DNA of 49,950 nt from Legionella sp. (GCA_027437055.1 DAIAOV010000010.1:1-49950); one strand, 5' to 3'; numbered from the stretch's first letter, positions 26,222 through 35,197 are shown. Program-made: numbers and translations. The notes: generated from the sequence alone by a model not told the origin.

Positions 26222-26239
26222 TAACCTAAGTTATACTTT
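26222..26239 (+). promoter_or_regulatory. Promoter segment shared with smrA
   Basis: TAACCTAAGTTATACTTT is identical over 18 nt to the minus-strand sequence upstream of smrA (22505-22522). It lies 18 nt before the ATG of the second Smr gene. Here the right arm of the palindrome is degraded (TTAATATGAC instead of TGAGTATAAC), so any operator function would be weakened. Confidence 0.5.
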
Positions 26240-26257
26240 TAATATGACTGTTACACT

Positions 26258-27040
26258 ATGAAAAAAATGGCTATAAATTATTCTTTATCGGATTTTATTA
26301 GCGATCCTGTTTCTGCAGATACTATTTTGTCGTACTCCAAACCGCGAGTACCGACTAAACGTGTGCACGCCCTTAAAAATGGCCAAATTGCTTGGGATGC
26401 AGTACTTGATTTAAAAGGATTAAAAACGGAAGCCGCTCGTGGAGCGTTAATACAATTTATCTCAAGTCAGACACAAATTTATGAACGATGCATATTGATT
26501 ATTCATGGGAAAGAAAGCAATCGTGGCGCTCCTCCTCTAATAAAAAATCTGCTCAACCAATGGTTACCTCAATTTGATGAGGTATTAGCCTTTCATAGTG
26601 CACAAATTAAAGATGGTGGCTTAGACGCTGTTTATGTATTATTGAAAAAAGCTTCTCATGCTGATTTACCTACTCGTTTACCTCCTAAAGGGCGTGAAAC
26701 CTCCTTTTTGGCAGCAGAAACCAGATCTATGGAAAGAAAAAGACGATTGGCAGAACAACAAGGAGAACGACAATTAGCCCCAGTCAAAGCACGCGAACAT
26801 TCAGAAGAAGAACCTAAGGTTAGTCCTGAAGGCGAATTGCAAAATAGCATTTTGCAGCATCCTGCATTGGATAGCCAACGATTTGATGGAATTGATCCGA
26901 ATTTAAACCCTGAACCTCCATTGAATACTGAAGCTCGGCGGGAATTTGATAATGAGAAAAGAGAACAAGAAAAAGAAAAACAGTTACGTTTAGGAAATAT
27001 GCCGCGATTTACCTCTACACCAACCCCTCGGGGGCCCTAA
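26258..27040 (+). CDS. Degenerate Smr-domain paralogue with C-terminal extension, coupled to ankH
   Basis: The 260-residue protein aligns with the smrA product (21913-22476) from residue 8 on, but lacks its first 50 or so residues. All three Smr motifs are changed: LDLHG is LDLKG (50-54), HGKGG is HGKES (83-87) and GGHGA is GGLDA (120-124). After the Smr domain comes a charged, disordered-looking extension (132-260) rich in Arg, Glu and Pro. No strong ribosome site precedes ATG 26258 or the ATG at 26267. The stop codon TAA abuts the ankH ATG with no gap, so the two are co-translated. It probably lost nuclease activity and took a new role; an effector or effector-partner role is speculative. 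Confidence 0.8.
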   Translation: MKKMAINYSLSDFISDPVSADTILSYSKPRVPTKRVHALKNGQIAWDAVLDLKGLKTEAARGALIQFISSQTQIYERCILIIHGKESNRGAPPLIKNLLNQWLPQFDEVLAFHSAQIKDGGLDAVYVLLKKASHADLPTRLPPKGRETSFLAAETRSMERKRRLAEQQGERQLAPVKAREHSEEEPKVSPEGELQNSILQHPALDSQRFDGIDPNLNPEPPLNTEARREFDNEKREQEKEKQLRLGNMPRFTSTPTPRGP

Positions 27041-28459
27041 ATGACAATCGCTAATGACATCATCAGTCATAGAATGCCTGAATTTGAAGCTTATTTGCGC
27101 GAAGGAAATTCGTTGGATGATATTGATGAGTATGGTTTTACTCCTTTAATTGAGTGTGCTATCACGCGTCAGATTAAAATTGCTGAACAATTAATTAGTC
27201 GTAAAGTCGATGTCAACAAACCTGATGTTACAGGTCGAACCCCCTTACATTGGGCAGTTGATAACAATGATGTAGATATGGCCCGTTTGTTATTAACTAA
27301 TGGAGCCGACGCTAATGCCTACACTCGCAACGGGTTATCGGTCTTAGTTTATCCTGTGTTGCGTGGTCAAGATCCTTTAAAACATTTATTGTATCAGTTT
27401 GGTGGCAAACTTGATTTTGCTCAAGATTTTATAAATGGCAAGCTTTTAGGACACCGTTTTGAATTGCAAGGCGATGTGGATATTGTAAATGCTAAGGGTG
27501 AATTTATTGAATTAGATTATGAAGGGTTTATTCTAGAATTCACAGTGGCTGTGATAAAGGATTCCCTACGTCGGTTTATTAGTAGCTATTCAACTCGACA
27601 TCTACGCGATCTATTTCCTCTAATCAATACCATAATGGATGCATTTACTGATGCTGACGAGTTGTTGCAATACCAGCATCACCCTAGGTTGACTGAGAGT
27701 CAATTGCATCGTATCGACGAATTATTAAATGCACCAATGCTCATTTTGCCTGTTGCGAGTCGTGGGCATGCTTTTTGTTTTATCCGTTTTCATCAATGGT
27801 GGGCGAAAATTGATCGGGGGGAGAATAGTCTCAAAGAAGGAAGTGTCAATATTTATAGGATTACTAGACCGGAAGCGATCACCGTAGGATTTATACAAGA
27901 ATCTTTATATAAAAAGCAAAGCAGGCGTTATTTTCATCAGGTAATTAACCAACAATTAGGTTTGGTGCCTGTTGTTCAACTACCTATTAAATCGCAAATT
28001 AGTGGTAACTGTTCCTGGGCTAATGTGCAAGCGGTGGTTCCAGCTGCTTATGCGATGCAAGAGCTAGTCAATCCCGACAATTTTAGCCCTGATATCGCAA
28101 TGTATGTGCATGATGAATGGGTTGAATGGGATAAAGATAGAGCCCTTGATGAGTGTATTCAAAGGTTTTATTTGGCTAATCCTCAACGAAAAGCAAGTAT
28201 TGTCGCTATGCTTGGAGCAGTTTTATTTCAAGCTTGTGATCATGGTGTTCGCCATCACTTAGACAGAGCCGAGAAAATATTGAGTATTATGACGTTACCT
28301 GATTATTATTATGTTTTAAAGAGTTATCTGGATGAATATTGTATTAAGCGATTAACTCGTAAGGGCAATAATTTACTGAAAATTCTTGATGATTGCGGTA
28401 TCAACCCTAATATAGGGATAAATCCTATAGCAACTGGATTATCTGATTTATCGGATTGA
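27041..28459 (+). CDS. ankH: Ankyrin-repeat effector AnkH (LegA3)
   Basis: The 472-residue protein has three to four ankyrin repeats at about 28-130, with canonical GFTPLIECAITRQ and GRTPLHWAVDNNDVD units. A C-terminal region then contains GHAFCFIRFHQWW (His243) and SGNCSWANVQ (Cys324), which fits the cysteine-protease-like domain described for L. pneumophila AnkH (lpg2300), a core Dot/Icm effector reported to bind the LARP7 component of the host 7SK complex. The order His...Asp...Cys is the clan-CE-like one (my inference). No signal peptide. It begins directly on the stop of the degenerate Smr gene. Identification is by architecture and neighbourhood. Confidence 0.85.
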   Translation: MTIANDIISHRMPEFEAYLREGNSLDDIDEYGFTPLIECAITRQIKIAEQLISRKVDVNKPDVTGRTPLHWAVDNNDVDMARLLLTNGADANAYTRNGLSVLVYPVLRGQDPLKHLLYQFGGKLDFAQDFINGKLLGHRFELQGDVDIVNAKGEFIELDYEGFILEFTVAVIKDSLRRFISSYSTRHLRDLFPLINTIMDAFTDADELLQYQHHPRLTESQLHRIDELLNAPMLILPVASRGHAFCFIRFHQWWAKIDRGENSLKEGSVNIYRITRPEAITVGFIQESLYKKQSRRYFHQVINQQLGLVPVVQLPIKSQISGNCSWANVQAVVPAAYAMQELVNPDNFSPDIAMYVHDEWVEWDKDRALDECIQRFYLANPQRKASIVAMLGAVLFQACDHGVRHHLDRAEKILSIMTLPDYYYVLKSYLDEYCIKRLTRKGNNLLKILDDCGINPNIGINPIATGLSDLSD

Positions 28460-28834
28460 GTGGGTCGAGCAACAAATTGCTGTCTCTTGATCACATCTCT
28501 ACCTATGCCTCGCGGCTTGTCCGCGAGGTCAAGTGTTTTAACGTAGATCCCCTGGATCCCGGGACAACCCGCGGGATGTCGGAGTAGAGCTGGGCTGGGT
28601 TTTCAGAGATGTGTAGAAGATACAGCCGGAGTAGAATTATGCATTGAGCCACACCCTATCTGTTTGCAAGCAACCAGACTACCATTAGATGACACGGGAT
28701 TAATTCCTTAAGTTGACGCCATTACCTGAACAGTTACCATTCTCTTGCTTACGTGCTGTGACTCGTTCACAGCATCCACCGATGGAGACAGATCCCGGAT
28801 CCCGAAGGCAAGCGCCAGGCTGTAGAGATATAAG
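28460..28834. other. Gene-free region of mixed dispersed repeats
   Basis: This 375-bp gap holds GTCGAGCAACAAATTGC (28464-28480, like 25881 and 1247), TGTCTCTTGATC (28484), a CTCGCGG-CTTGT-CCGCGAG hairpin (28509-28527), a GGATCCCGGGACAACCCGCGG unit (28553 on), copy C of the GTTGACGCC element, and GATCCCGGATCCCGAAGG near 28792. No coding sequence is evident. Confidence 0.6.
28670..28737 (+). repeat. Partial copy of the GTTGACGCC inverted-repeat element (copy C)
   Basis: GCAACCAGACTACCATTAG, then GGGATTAATTCCTTAAG and GTTGACGCCATTACCTGAAC match the right half of the intact element at 42507-42575 in the same orientation. The left half is absent or unrecognisable. Confidence 0.65.
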
Positions 28835-29089
28835 TTAAATAGAAAACTCATTTTTTATTTTATTAAATTGATCCCATTCAAAATCTATATAATCTTTAAT
28901 AATTTTTTTTATTTCTTCTTGAGCTCCTTCAATGGTAGGGAATTCGGTAGTAAAATTTATTTTAGGACCGGTATTTTTTTTGTTTTTCAAACACTGGGCA
29001 TAACCATAAGCTCTATATAAATTAATATCCTTTTTTTCCGGTTTTATATCATACTGAATTTTAAATTCCCTATACGTATATTCTATCAT
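28835..29089 (-). CDS. Small soluble protein of unknown function
   Basis: 84 residues from an ATG with AGGAG 5 nt upstream, a good ribosome site that supports a real gene. It is Lys/Glu/Tyr-rich, with no signal peptide. The pattern YTYREFKIQYDI...AYGYAQC...FTTEFPTIEGAQEEIKKIIKDYID looks like a compact alpha/beta protein with a C-terminal helix. No family recognised; it stands alone after a repeat-rich gap. Confidence 0.6.
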   Translation of the reverse strand: MIEYTYREFKIQYDIKPEKKDINLYRAYGYAQCLKNKKNTGPKINFTTEFPTIEGAQEEIKKIIKDYIDFEWDQFNKIKNEFSI

Positions 29090-29179
29090 CTGGCTCCTGC
29101 TCCTTAAATTTAATAGATTATCTTCAAAGTATAGCTTATTTTATTTTTATTGTTTTTCTCCATCCCAAGTAAGATCTGC

Positions 29180-29422
29180 TTAATTTGATGCACATGGACA
29201 TTTGCTTTGGCAGTCATTAAACGTATTATTAATTTTCTGGCATGCCTTGGGGAATTTATCGATGGTGTTTCCCATGTAAGGCATGCAAAGCCCGGCCTGA
29301 TGTTCATAAGCACGAGTACATTGATGTGAGCAGATGGTGCATGCATTTTCCACTTTGGGTGGTGTGGGTTCTGCGGCAAAAATCGTACTGGAGAATAAAA
29401 ATAATAAAATAGCACGTTTCAT
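29180..29422 (-). CDS. Small Cys-rich exported protein
   Basis: 80 residues from ATG 29422, which is preceded by AAAGGAGATCTT; an upstream in-frame start at 29452 lacks a site. The signal peptide MKRAILLFLFSSTIFAA is followed by a mature chain of about 62 residues with eight cysteines in pairs (CTICSHQC, GLCMPY, ACQKI, DCQSKCPC). Four disulphides or a metal site are possible. No family recognised. Confidence 0.7.
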   Translation of the reverse strand: MKRAILLFLFSSTIFAAEPTPPKVENACTICSHQCTRAYEHQAGLCMPYMGNTIDKFPKACQKINNTFNDCQSKCPCASN

Positions 29423-29565
29423 AAGATCTCCTTTCCTAGTAATTAATAGCATACTTTATCATCTGCTATCTACATTATAGAATAGACCGCTTATTCTCAA
29501 GAGAAATCCACTTAATTCGTATTTAAGCCTTTATACGTAGTTGATACGAGAATGTGGCTTTAATC

Positions 29566-29591
29566 CCGGATTACGACTTCGTCTAATCCAG
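29566..29591. repeat. Short hairpin repeat
   Basis: GGATTA-C-GAC-TTC-GTC-TAATCC forms a 9-bp stem with one bulged base in the 218-bp gap before the binding-protein gene. It has the look of a dispersed palindrome (CCGGATTACGACTTCGTCTA...). No T-run follows. Confidence 0.4.
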
Positions 29592-29670
29592 AGTACATAT
29601 TCTTAAGTTGCTTCATCTGCAAAGAACTGTTCTATAATTTAGTTAAACAATTCAAGATGCAGGTTGAAAA

Positions 29671-30402
29671 ATGAAGAATATCTGCTGCGTCATTTTATTA
29701 TGTTGTTTTTGTATTTCTACTCATGCCAAAGTAAAAATCGGGGCGCCAAAATATATTCCACCTTATTCTATTAATGTTCCTAAACAAGGACTTTCGGGTT
29801 TTGACATTGATTATATGAAAAAAGTATGTCAACGCTTGAGTTGGGATTGCGAATTCGTTCCTATGAAATATTTAGAGTTAAAAGAAGCACTACAGGAAAA
29901 TAAAATTGATTTTGCTATTGGTTCTATAGTGATTATCCCAAACCAGCAAAATAATCTTATTTTTAGTATTCCTTATTTAACTAGTGATGCTGGTTTTCTT
30001 GTGAAGAAGGATTCTTCAATAAACAATGTGGGTGACTTACGTGATAAAAAAGTGGGCGTCTTGCATGGTAAAGCATATATCGATTATTTAAACGGACATT
30101 TCAATCAACAAGTAACTATTGTCCCTTATGACGTTTTTACCTCTATAGCCATGGATCTACATGATGGTAAAATAGATGCTATTTTTATGAATTATTTAAG
30201 TGCTCTTTATTTAAAACAGCAGTTCACCGATAAAGTTAGAGTGTTAAATGAGCACTTTCCGGTAGGTGATGGCTTGGGAATAGTCACATTACCAGCAAAT
30301 AAAGACAAAATTGAGCAAATTAATAAGGTAATACTTCAATTTCAAACTGATGGAACTTTCACTAACTTATATAAGTATTATTTTCAATTTGTTATAAATT
30401 AA
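29671..30402 (+). CDS. Periplasmic amino acid-binding protein (solute-binding family 3)
   Basis: 243 residues with a Cys-rich Sec signal peptide (MKNICCVILLCCFCISTHA) and a two-lobe type-II binding fold. Family 3 marks are GAPKYIPPYSI, GLSGFDIDYMKKVC (the G-x-D-x-D-(L/Y) substrate region), FAIGSIVI and VGVLHGKAYIDYL. Arginine, glutamine or another polar amino acid is the likely ligand. No ABC permease or ATPase gene is next to it, so it either serves a distant transporter or acts alone. Confidence 0.88.
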   Translation: MKNICCVILLCCFCISTHAKVKIGAPKYIPPYSINVPKQGLSGFDIDYMKKVCQRLSWDCEFVPMKYLELKEALQENKIDFAIGSIVIIPNQQNNLIFSIPYLTSDAGFLVKKDSSINNVGDLRDKKVGVLHGKAYIDYLNGHFNQQVTIVPYDVFTSIAMDLHDGKIDAIFMNYLSALYLKQQFTDKVRVLNEHFPVGDGLGIVTLPANKDKIEQINKVILQFQTDGTFTNLYKYYFQFVIN

Positions 30403-30474
30403 TTAGAGGTAGTTGTCCTGACCTATCCCCTAAATTAATACTAATTCATTGATGAGATTAATTATCAACATATC

Positions 30475-31359
30475 TTAAAATGTTTTAAAAATTTTTATAG
30501 CGAAAGTATTTTGCGGATAAGCCGTTTTTTGCCGCATATCATCCAAGTTTTTAAAGAAATTAAAAGTCCAATTACTGTCCTGATAAGATTCAGTTGTGCT
30601 TCCTGATGTTGTACCTGCATCTCTCTCAAGGAACCCTTTTTCACTATCAGAATCTGCAATATTGACTAAGGCATGAATGGGATTGGATGCATCTTCTTTA
30701 ACCAAGCAAACTCCTTGATTTAATCCTATATCCGCAAAATCACAACTAACGACTTTGTATTTTTTTACGCTAGTTAATGCTTGAATCAGTAACTGAATAT
30801 CTGCTGTTTGGGTGCTGACTTGAATATCAAAAACACCTCTTTCTTTATTATAGGTAATACTGACATTATTCTCATCTAAGGTTTTATCATATTTACGTAT
30901 ACACGTTAAAAGGTCAGTGGTTTCCTTTTGTATATTAAGTTTCCCTGTGTCGCACGATACAAAAACTTGATACATGACCTGTTTCTTTGTAGTAGGTTCC
31001 AATTCTGATTTAAAATCAGTAACTTCATCTTGCATCGCCACAACATGTTCTGCAGATGCAAGGCAGGAAACAGGTAATTTAGGAGCTGTAGCGGCTCTTG
31101 AAAGGAAGTAAGCGCCATCAGTTGTTTTTTCTTTTTTAAGCATGGATTTATTAATTTTAACTTTTCTTATTCCAAATAGATAAGATGAATAACCAGATTC
31201 ACGGCTGGTATTAGCAGGAGTGGTTGAATGCTTTTGCATAAACGCATCAATTTTCCTTTGTTCTGCTTTGTTTTCTATATGAGAGATTTTATCATTAGCT
31301 TCTTTATAATAATGACGTTCACGTTTGCTTGCAGAATTTGTTTCTTTGCGGCAGGGCAT
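30475..31359 (-). CDS. Orphan protein with a PmrA-box-like promoter, effector candidate
   Basis: 294 residues, soluble, with no signal peptide and no recognised domain. The N-terminal 100 residues are basic and Ser/Thr-rich; a middle part (130-235) alternates strand- and helix-like segments with four cysteines; the tail has SGSTTESYQDSNWTFNFF. The ATG follows GGAGATAAA. The promoter region carries a good match to the PmrA direct repeat with a TATAAT 10 nt beyond it (see 31414-31433), which in L. pneumophila marks many effector genes. Function unknown. Confidence 0.7.
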   Translation of the reverse strand: MPCRKETNSASKRERHYYKEANDKISHIENKAEQRKIDAFMQKHSTTPANTSRESGYSSYLFGIRKVKINKSMLKKEKTTDGAYFLSRAATAPKLPVSCLASAEHVVAMQDEVTDFKSELEPTTKKQVMYQVFVSCDTGKLNIQKETTDLLTCIRKYDKTLDENNVSITYNKERGVFDIQVSTQTADIQLLIQALTSVKKYKVVSCDFADIGLNQGVCLVKEDASNPIHALVNIADSDSEKGFLERDAGTTSGSTTESYQDSNWTFNFFKNLDDMRQKTAYPQNTFAIKIFKTF

Positions 31360-31400
31360 TTTATCTCCATTAAAACATATTTGATTAAATATTGACCATT

Positions 31401-31433
31401 ATTATAATTAAAAAAAATTAAGAAATTATTAAA
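31401..31433 (-). promoter_or_regulatory. PmrA-box-like direct repeat with -10 element
   Basis: On the minus strand TTTAATAAT-TT-CTTAATTTT (31433-31414) matches the Legionella PmrA pattern (cTTAATatT, 2 nt, cTTAATatT) at 15 of 18 positions by my count. TATAAT follows (31406-31401) after the expected short gap, and the gene start is 41 nt further on. Orientation and spacing fit activation of the 30475-31359 gene. The AT-rich context lowers certainty. Confidence 0.5.
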
Positions 31434-31551
31434 AAGTGTTGTTCGGAACGAGATTTCCTTTACACAGAGCAAAATACAAAGTTGACTTGTTTATTGGAAT
31501 TGTTAAGGTAGAGGTCTATTAAATGAGGCAATCAGGAAAGGGAGTACTACT

Positions 31552-33240
31552 ATGAGTGAATTTTTCCAAATACCACCCGCTCTTGGCAATCAGTATGATG
31601 AAGATAGAGTTCTGAAGTCTTACTTAGAGTGGAAGCTTCCTCATCCAATTTTTATGGAACTGCAACCAGAACTGCGCCAACTTGGGGAACGTGTCATTAC
31701 TGATATCTATCAGTTGGGCTTAATGGCGGAAGCAGAACCCCCTCGACATATCCCTTATGATCCCTGGGGAAAAAGAATAGATCATATTGAAGTGTCTCAA
31801 GCATGGAGAGAGTTAGATAGAATTTCTGCAGAAGAGCAATTAATAGCAACAGGCTATAAACGCCAACATGGCGCTTTTTCTCGTATCCATCAATTTGCAA
31901 AGCTCTATCTTTTTCACCCATCTTCTGCAATCTATACCTGTCCACTTGCTATGACTGATGGAGCGGCACGAGCTATAGAGCTTTATGGCGATGAGTTTCT
32001 GAAACAAAGAGCTTTTAGCCATTTAACCTCTTCAGATCCCAATCAATTTTGGACTTCAGGACAATGGATGACTGAACGTACCGGAGGTTCTGATGTAAGT
32101 AATACATCCACTATCGCTAAACCAGATGGCTCACATTTTCGTCTGTATGGTGTTAAATGGTTTACTTCAGCAACGACTTCTCAGATGGCCATGACTCTAG
32201 CCCGTATTGAAGGGGCAGCAAGTGGCAGCAAAGGGCTTAGTCTGTTTTATTTAGAATTGCGTGATCAGCATGGAAATCTTAATGGCATCCGCATTAATCG
32301 TTTGAAAGAGAAATTAGGCACGCGTGCGCTTCCTACCGCAGAATTAACCTTAGATGGTGCCTCGGCTATTTTGGTTGGAGAACCAGGAGACGGCGTAAAA
32401 AAGATCTCTTCTCTATTTAATATTACACGTATTTATAATGCCTGCTGCGCCGTTGGATACATGCGTCGCGCCCTTGCTCTTGCTCGGGACTATGCGACAA
32501 AACGTATTGCTTTTGGACGTCCTCTTTCAGAGCATGGGCTACATTGTGAAACATTAGCAGAGCTACAAGTAGAGTATGAAGCTGCTTTTCATTTGGTATT
32601 TCATGCCATTGAACTTTTAGGTAAAGAAGAGGTCAAAGAAGCGAGCCAATCAGAATCCGCAGTACTTAGGCTGTTAACTCCCTTAATCAAACTTTATACG
32701 GCAAAACAAGCGATTAAGGTTGTTAGTGAGGCATTAGAAGCTTTTGGGGGGGCGGGATATGTAGAAGACACTGGTCTGCCTCGTTTACTGCGTGATGCCC
32801 AAGTTTTAGCAATTTGGGAAGGAACAACGAATATTCTCAGCCTTGATGCATTACGCGCTATTCGTAAAGAGCAAGCTGCTGAACCGTTCTTATTGGATAT
32901 TGTCGAGAGGGTAAAAGGTATTACTGCTCAAGAGCTCCTATATTCTAAAGAGAAAACTCTTGCTGCTGTAGCAGTATTGAAGGATTACATGCAATCCATG
33001 CTTGCCATGAGTGAGGGCGATCAGCAAATTGCTGCACGACGTTTTGCCTACAGTATGACGCAAACTTACGCGGCCAGTTTACTATTGGAACATGCCAATT
33101 GGTCCCTACAAAAGAACAAAGGAACTCTGGCGGCAATTACAGCGAGAAGATGGTGCTCTAAGGATTTGACCCTTCTTCTTAATCCTACGGAGATTTACCG
33201 TAAAGAGTCACACATGTTGGGATTAGATAGTTTCAATTAG
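31552..33240 (+). CDS. Acyl-CoA dehydrogenase family protein, AidB type
   Basis: A 562-residue flavoprotein. The sequence GQWMTERTGGSDVSNT (about 171-186), KWFTSATTSQMA, the FAD-binding RIAFGRPLSEHGLH and the region LLRDAQVLAIWEGTTNILSLD, containing the Glu position of acyl-CoA dehydrogenases, place it in the long AidB/ACAD branch. AidB binds DNA and FAD in E. coli's alkylation response, while other members oxidise acyl-CoA; which applies is not clear. The start follows AAGGGAGTACTACT. Convergent with the PEBP gene, 3 nt away. Confidence 0.88.
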   Translation: MSEFFQIPPALGNQYDEDRVLKSYLEWKLPHPIFMELQPELRQLGERVITDIYQLGLMAEAEPPRHIPYDPWGKRIDHIEVSQAWRELDRISAEEQLIATGYKRQHGAFSRIHQFAKLYLFHPSSAIYTCPLAMTDGAARAIELYGDEFLKQRAFSHLTSSDPNQFWTSGQWMTERTGGSDVSNTSTIAKPDGSHFRLYGVKWFTSATTSQMAMTLARIEGAASGSKGLSLFYLELRDQHGNLNGIRINRLKEKLGTRALPTAELTLDGASAILVGEPGDGVKKISSLFNITRIYNACCAVGYMRRALALARDYATKRIAFGRPLSEHGLHCETLAELQVEYEAAFHLVFHAIELLGKEEVKEASQSESAVLRLLTPLIKLYTAKQAIKVVSEALEAFGGAGYVEDTGLPRLLRDAQVLAIWEGTTNILSLDALRAIRKEQAAEPFLLDIVERVKGITAQELLYSKEKTLAAVAVLKDYMQSMLAMSEGDQQIAARRFAYSMTQTYAASLLLEHANWSLQKNKGTLAAITARRWCSKDLTLLLNPTEIYRKESHMLGLDSFN

Positions 33241-33243
33241 CTT

Positions 33244-33756
33244 TTATTTCTTTTGATACAGTCCAATTAGTTCACTACTAGCAATGACATGTCCCTTCAT
33301 TGCCTCTATGACTTCATTTTTAGAGGCAGTACTATTTAAATTTAGTAAGGTATTCAACGCATAAAGTTTAAAGAAATATCTATGGGTGCCGTTAGGTGGG
33401 CAAGGGCCGATATAGTCATTTTTTTTCCAACTGTTCTTGCCGCTTATTGCTCCTTGTGGAATTAGGGTCCCTTCATTTAATTGTTTTACACTCGCAGGAA
33501 TGTTAAATAATACCCAATGATCCCAGGAGCCTCCCGGTGCATCTGGATCTTCAACAAATAACACGTAAGATTGAGTTTCTGCTGATGAATCTTTCCAAGA
33601 TAAAGGAGGAGATTCATTTGTTCCATCACAGGTATATTGGCTAGGAATAAGGCTATTGCCAGAGAACGCAGGACTTTCAAGGGTTAAATCGGCTGCAAAG
33701 TTTTTAAAACTTAAACTAATGAACAATACAAATAGAAAGGCTAATATTTTTTTCAT
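33244..33756 (-). CDS. Exported YbhB/YbcL-type PEBP (Raf-kinase-inhibitor-like) protein
   Basis: 170 residues with a Sec signal peptide ending near FKNFAA. The mature domain has the phosphatidylethanolamine-binding-protein signature FVEDPDAPGGSWDHWVLFNI and, near the end, GPCPPNGTHRYFFKLYAL. Ligand and role of bacterial members are poorly known. The gene begins 1 nt after the stop of the MgtC-like gene (GAGG ribosome site inside that gene), so the two are translated together. Confidence 0.9.
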   Translation of the reverse strand: MKKILAFLFVLFISLSFKNFAADLTLESPAFSGNSLIPSQYTCDGTNESPPLSWKDSSAETQSYVLFVEDPDAPGGSWDHWVLFNIPASVKQLNEGTLIPQGAISGKNSWKKNDYIGPCPPNGTHRYFFKLYALNTLLNLNSTASKNEVIEAMKGHVIASSELIGLYQKK

Positions 33757-33757
33757 A

Positions 33758-34273
33758 TTATATTTCCTCAGAAAAGTCTCGAGCTAAATAGTTTAATAAC
33801 GCAATGATTATAGTGGTTATTGGAGCAATAATATGCATTCCAAATCCTGTAGCCATGCCAATAGCCACGGTCGCCCACATGGTCGCTGCGCTAATCGTTC
33901 CATAAATACGTTGTTTGTCTCTAAAAATTAAACTGGCCCCTATAAAGCCAACGCCAGTGATTAGGCCTGTAATCCCAGACATCACATATTGATTATTTAA
34001 AATGACAAACCCATGCAACATGACCACCGTAAATAAACAAGAACCGGAGCATATAGCGCAATAAATCAATGGTCCTATATGATATTTTTGTCTATTTGAA
34101 ATTCCTATTATGATTCCAAGAATTGATGCAATGATAACCCTAAGAGAAAATATGAGCTCCGCAGAATAATCAGAGCCCCGTTCTAAAACTTGCCAGCCCG
34201 GCAAACTTGCAGAGAATAATAGGGGAGAGACTAAGGATATCAGCAACAGTAATAATAGTTTATTTTTATTCAT
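33758..34273 (-). CDS. MgtC/SapB-family membrane protein
   Basis: 171 residues with about five hydrophobic segments: an N-terminal signal-like helix, then RVIIASILGIIIG, a Cys-containing helix, LITGVGFIGASLIFRD and a C-terminal helix. The GVGFIGA motif and the TISAATMWATVAIG helix are typical of the MgtC/SapB N-terminal domain. The soluble C-terminal domain of Salmonella MgtC is absent. MgtC proteins support growth in macrophages and low magnesium in other pathogens; that role here is inference. Forms a two-gene unit with the PEBP gene. Confidence 0.88.
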   Translation of the reverse strand: MNKNKLLLLLLISLVSPLLFSASLPGWQVLERGSDYSAELIFSLRVIIASILGIIIGISNRQKYHIGPLIYCAICSGSCLFTVVMLHGFVILNNQYVMSGITGLITGVGFIGASLIFRDKQRIYGTISAATMWATVAIGMATGFGMHIIAPITTIIIALLNYLARDFSEEI

Positions 34274-34517
34274 TTAATTATCAACATATTGGTTAACGTA
34301 TCACCAAAATCTAGCCATTCAGGCCATCGTTTTTAAACTAGTCTGGCGTAAATTAGAGGTTAAAGCAATGATTTAACTCAATAGCCTTTGTTGAACCTCA
34401 GTCCAACCTACTTCAACGTGCCGTGACAAAAGCTTCAGAAAAAGAGGATTTAATTGTCTTTTTATAATACAATTAGCGCTCTTGGTATAACAATTTTGAT
34501 AACAAAAGAGAAAATCA

Positions 34518-35195
34518 GTGAAAAATTATGTATGGATTCTATTTGATGCCGATGATACTTTGTTTCATTTTGATGCCTTTAATGGCTTAAAATTAATGTT
34601 CTCTCATTACGATGTTCTTTTCACCGAACATGATTATGTTGAATACGAACTCATCAATAGAGCCTTATGGACGGGCTATCAAAATGGCACCATTACCTCT
34701 GAGGAGTTACGATGTAGGCGTTTTGCCGTTTGGGCAACGAAATTAGGATGTAGTTCTCAAGATTTAAATAGCGCTTTTATGACTGCGATGGCTGAGATAT
34801 GTATTCCTCTAGAAGGAGCTGTTAGTCTGCTCAATGCATTAAAAGATAGAGCTAAGTTGGGGATTATTACTAATGGATTTACCGAATTACAACAAATTCG
34901 TCTTGAACGGACGGGTCTTAAAAATTATTTTGAGTTAGTTGTCATATCCGAGCAAATAGGGTTTGCCAAACCGCATCAAGCTATTTTTGAACATACACTT
35001 GCCATTATGGGCAATCCAGAGCGCGAACACGTGCTCATGGTGGGCGATAATCCGGATTCTGATATCTTAGGTGGGATCAATGCTGGCTTACACACTTGTT
35101 GGTTAAATCGACATAATAAGCAGCTCCCAGAAGGAATCAGCCCTCATTACGAAGTGGCTTCGTTAGAAGAACTGGAGCACTTATTAGTAGGTTAA
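34518..35195 (+). CDS. HAD-family pyrimidine 5'-nucleotidase, YjjG type
   Basis: 225 residues starting at GTG 34518. HAD motif I is [10 protein letters not shown] (nucleophile Asp10, acid Asp12), motif II is IITNGF, motif III includes the Lys in [10 protein letters not shown], and motif IV is [13 protein letters not shown]. The alpha-helical cap and the close YjjG layout suggest dephosphorylation of dUMP, dTMP and non-canonical pyrimidine nucleotides in the cytosol. Convergent with the bicupin gene, sharing a terminator hairpin. Confidence 0.88.
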   Translation: MKNYVWILFDADDTLFHFDAFNGLKLMFSHYDVLFTEHDYVEYELINRALWTGYQNGTITSEELRCRRFAVWATKLGCSSQDLNSAFMTAMAEICIPLEGAVSLLNALKDRAKLGIITNGFTELQQIRLERTGLKNYFELVVISEQIGFAKPHQAIFEHTLAIMGNPEREHVLMVGDNPDSDILGGINAGLHTCWLNRHNKQLPEGISPHYEVASLEELEHLLVG

Positions 35196-35197
35196 GA

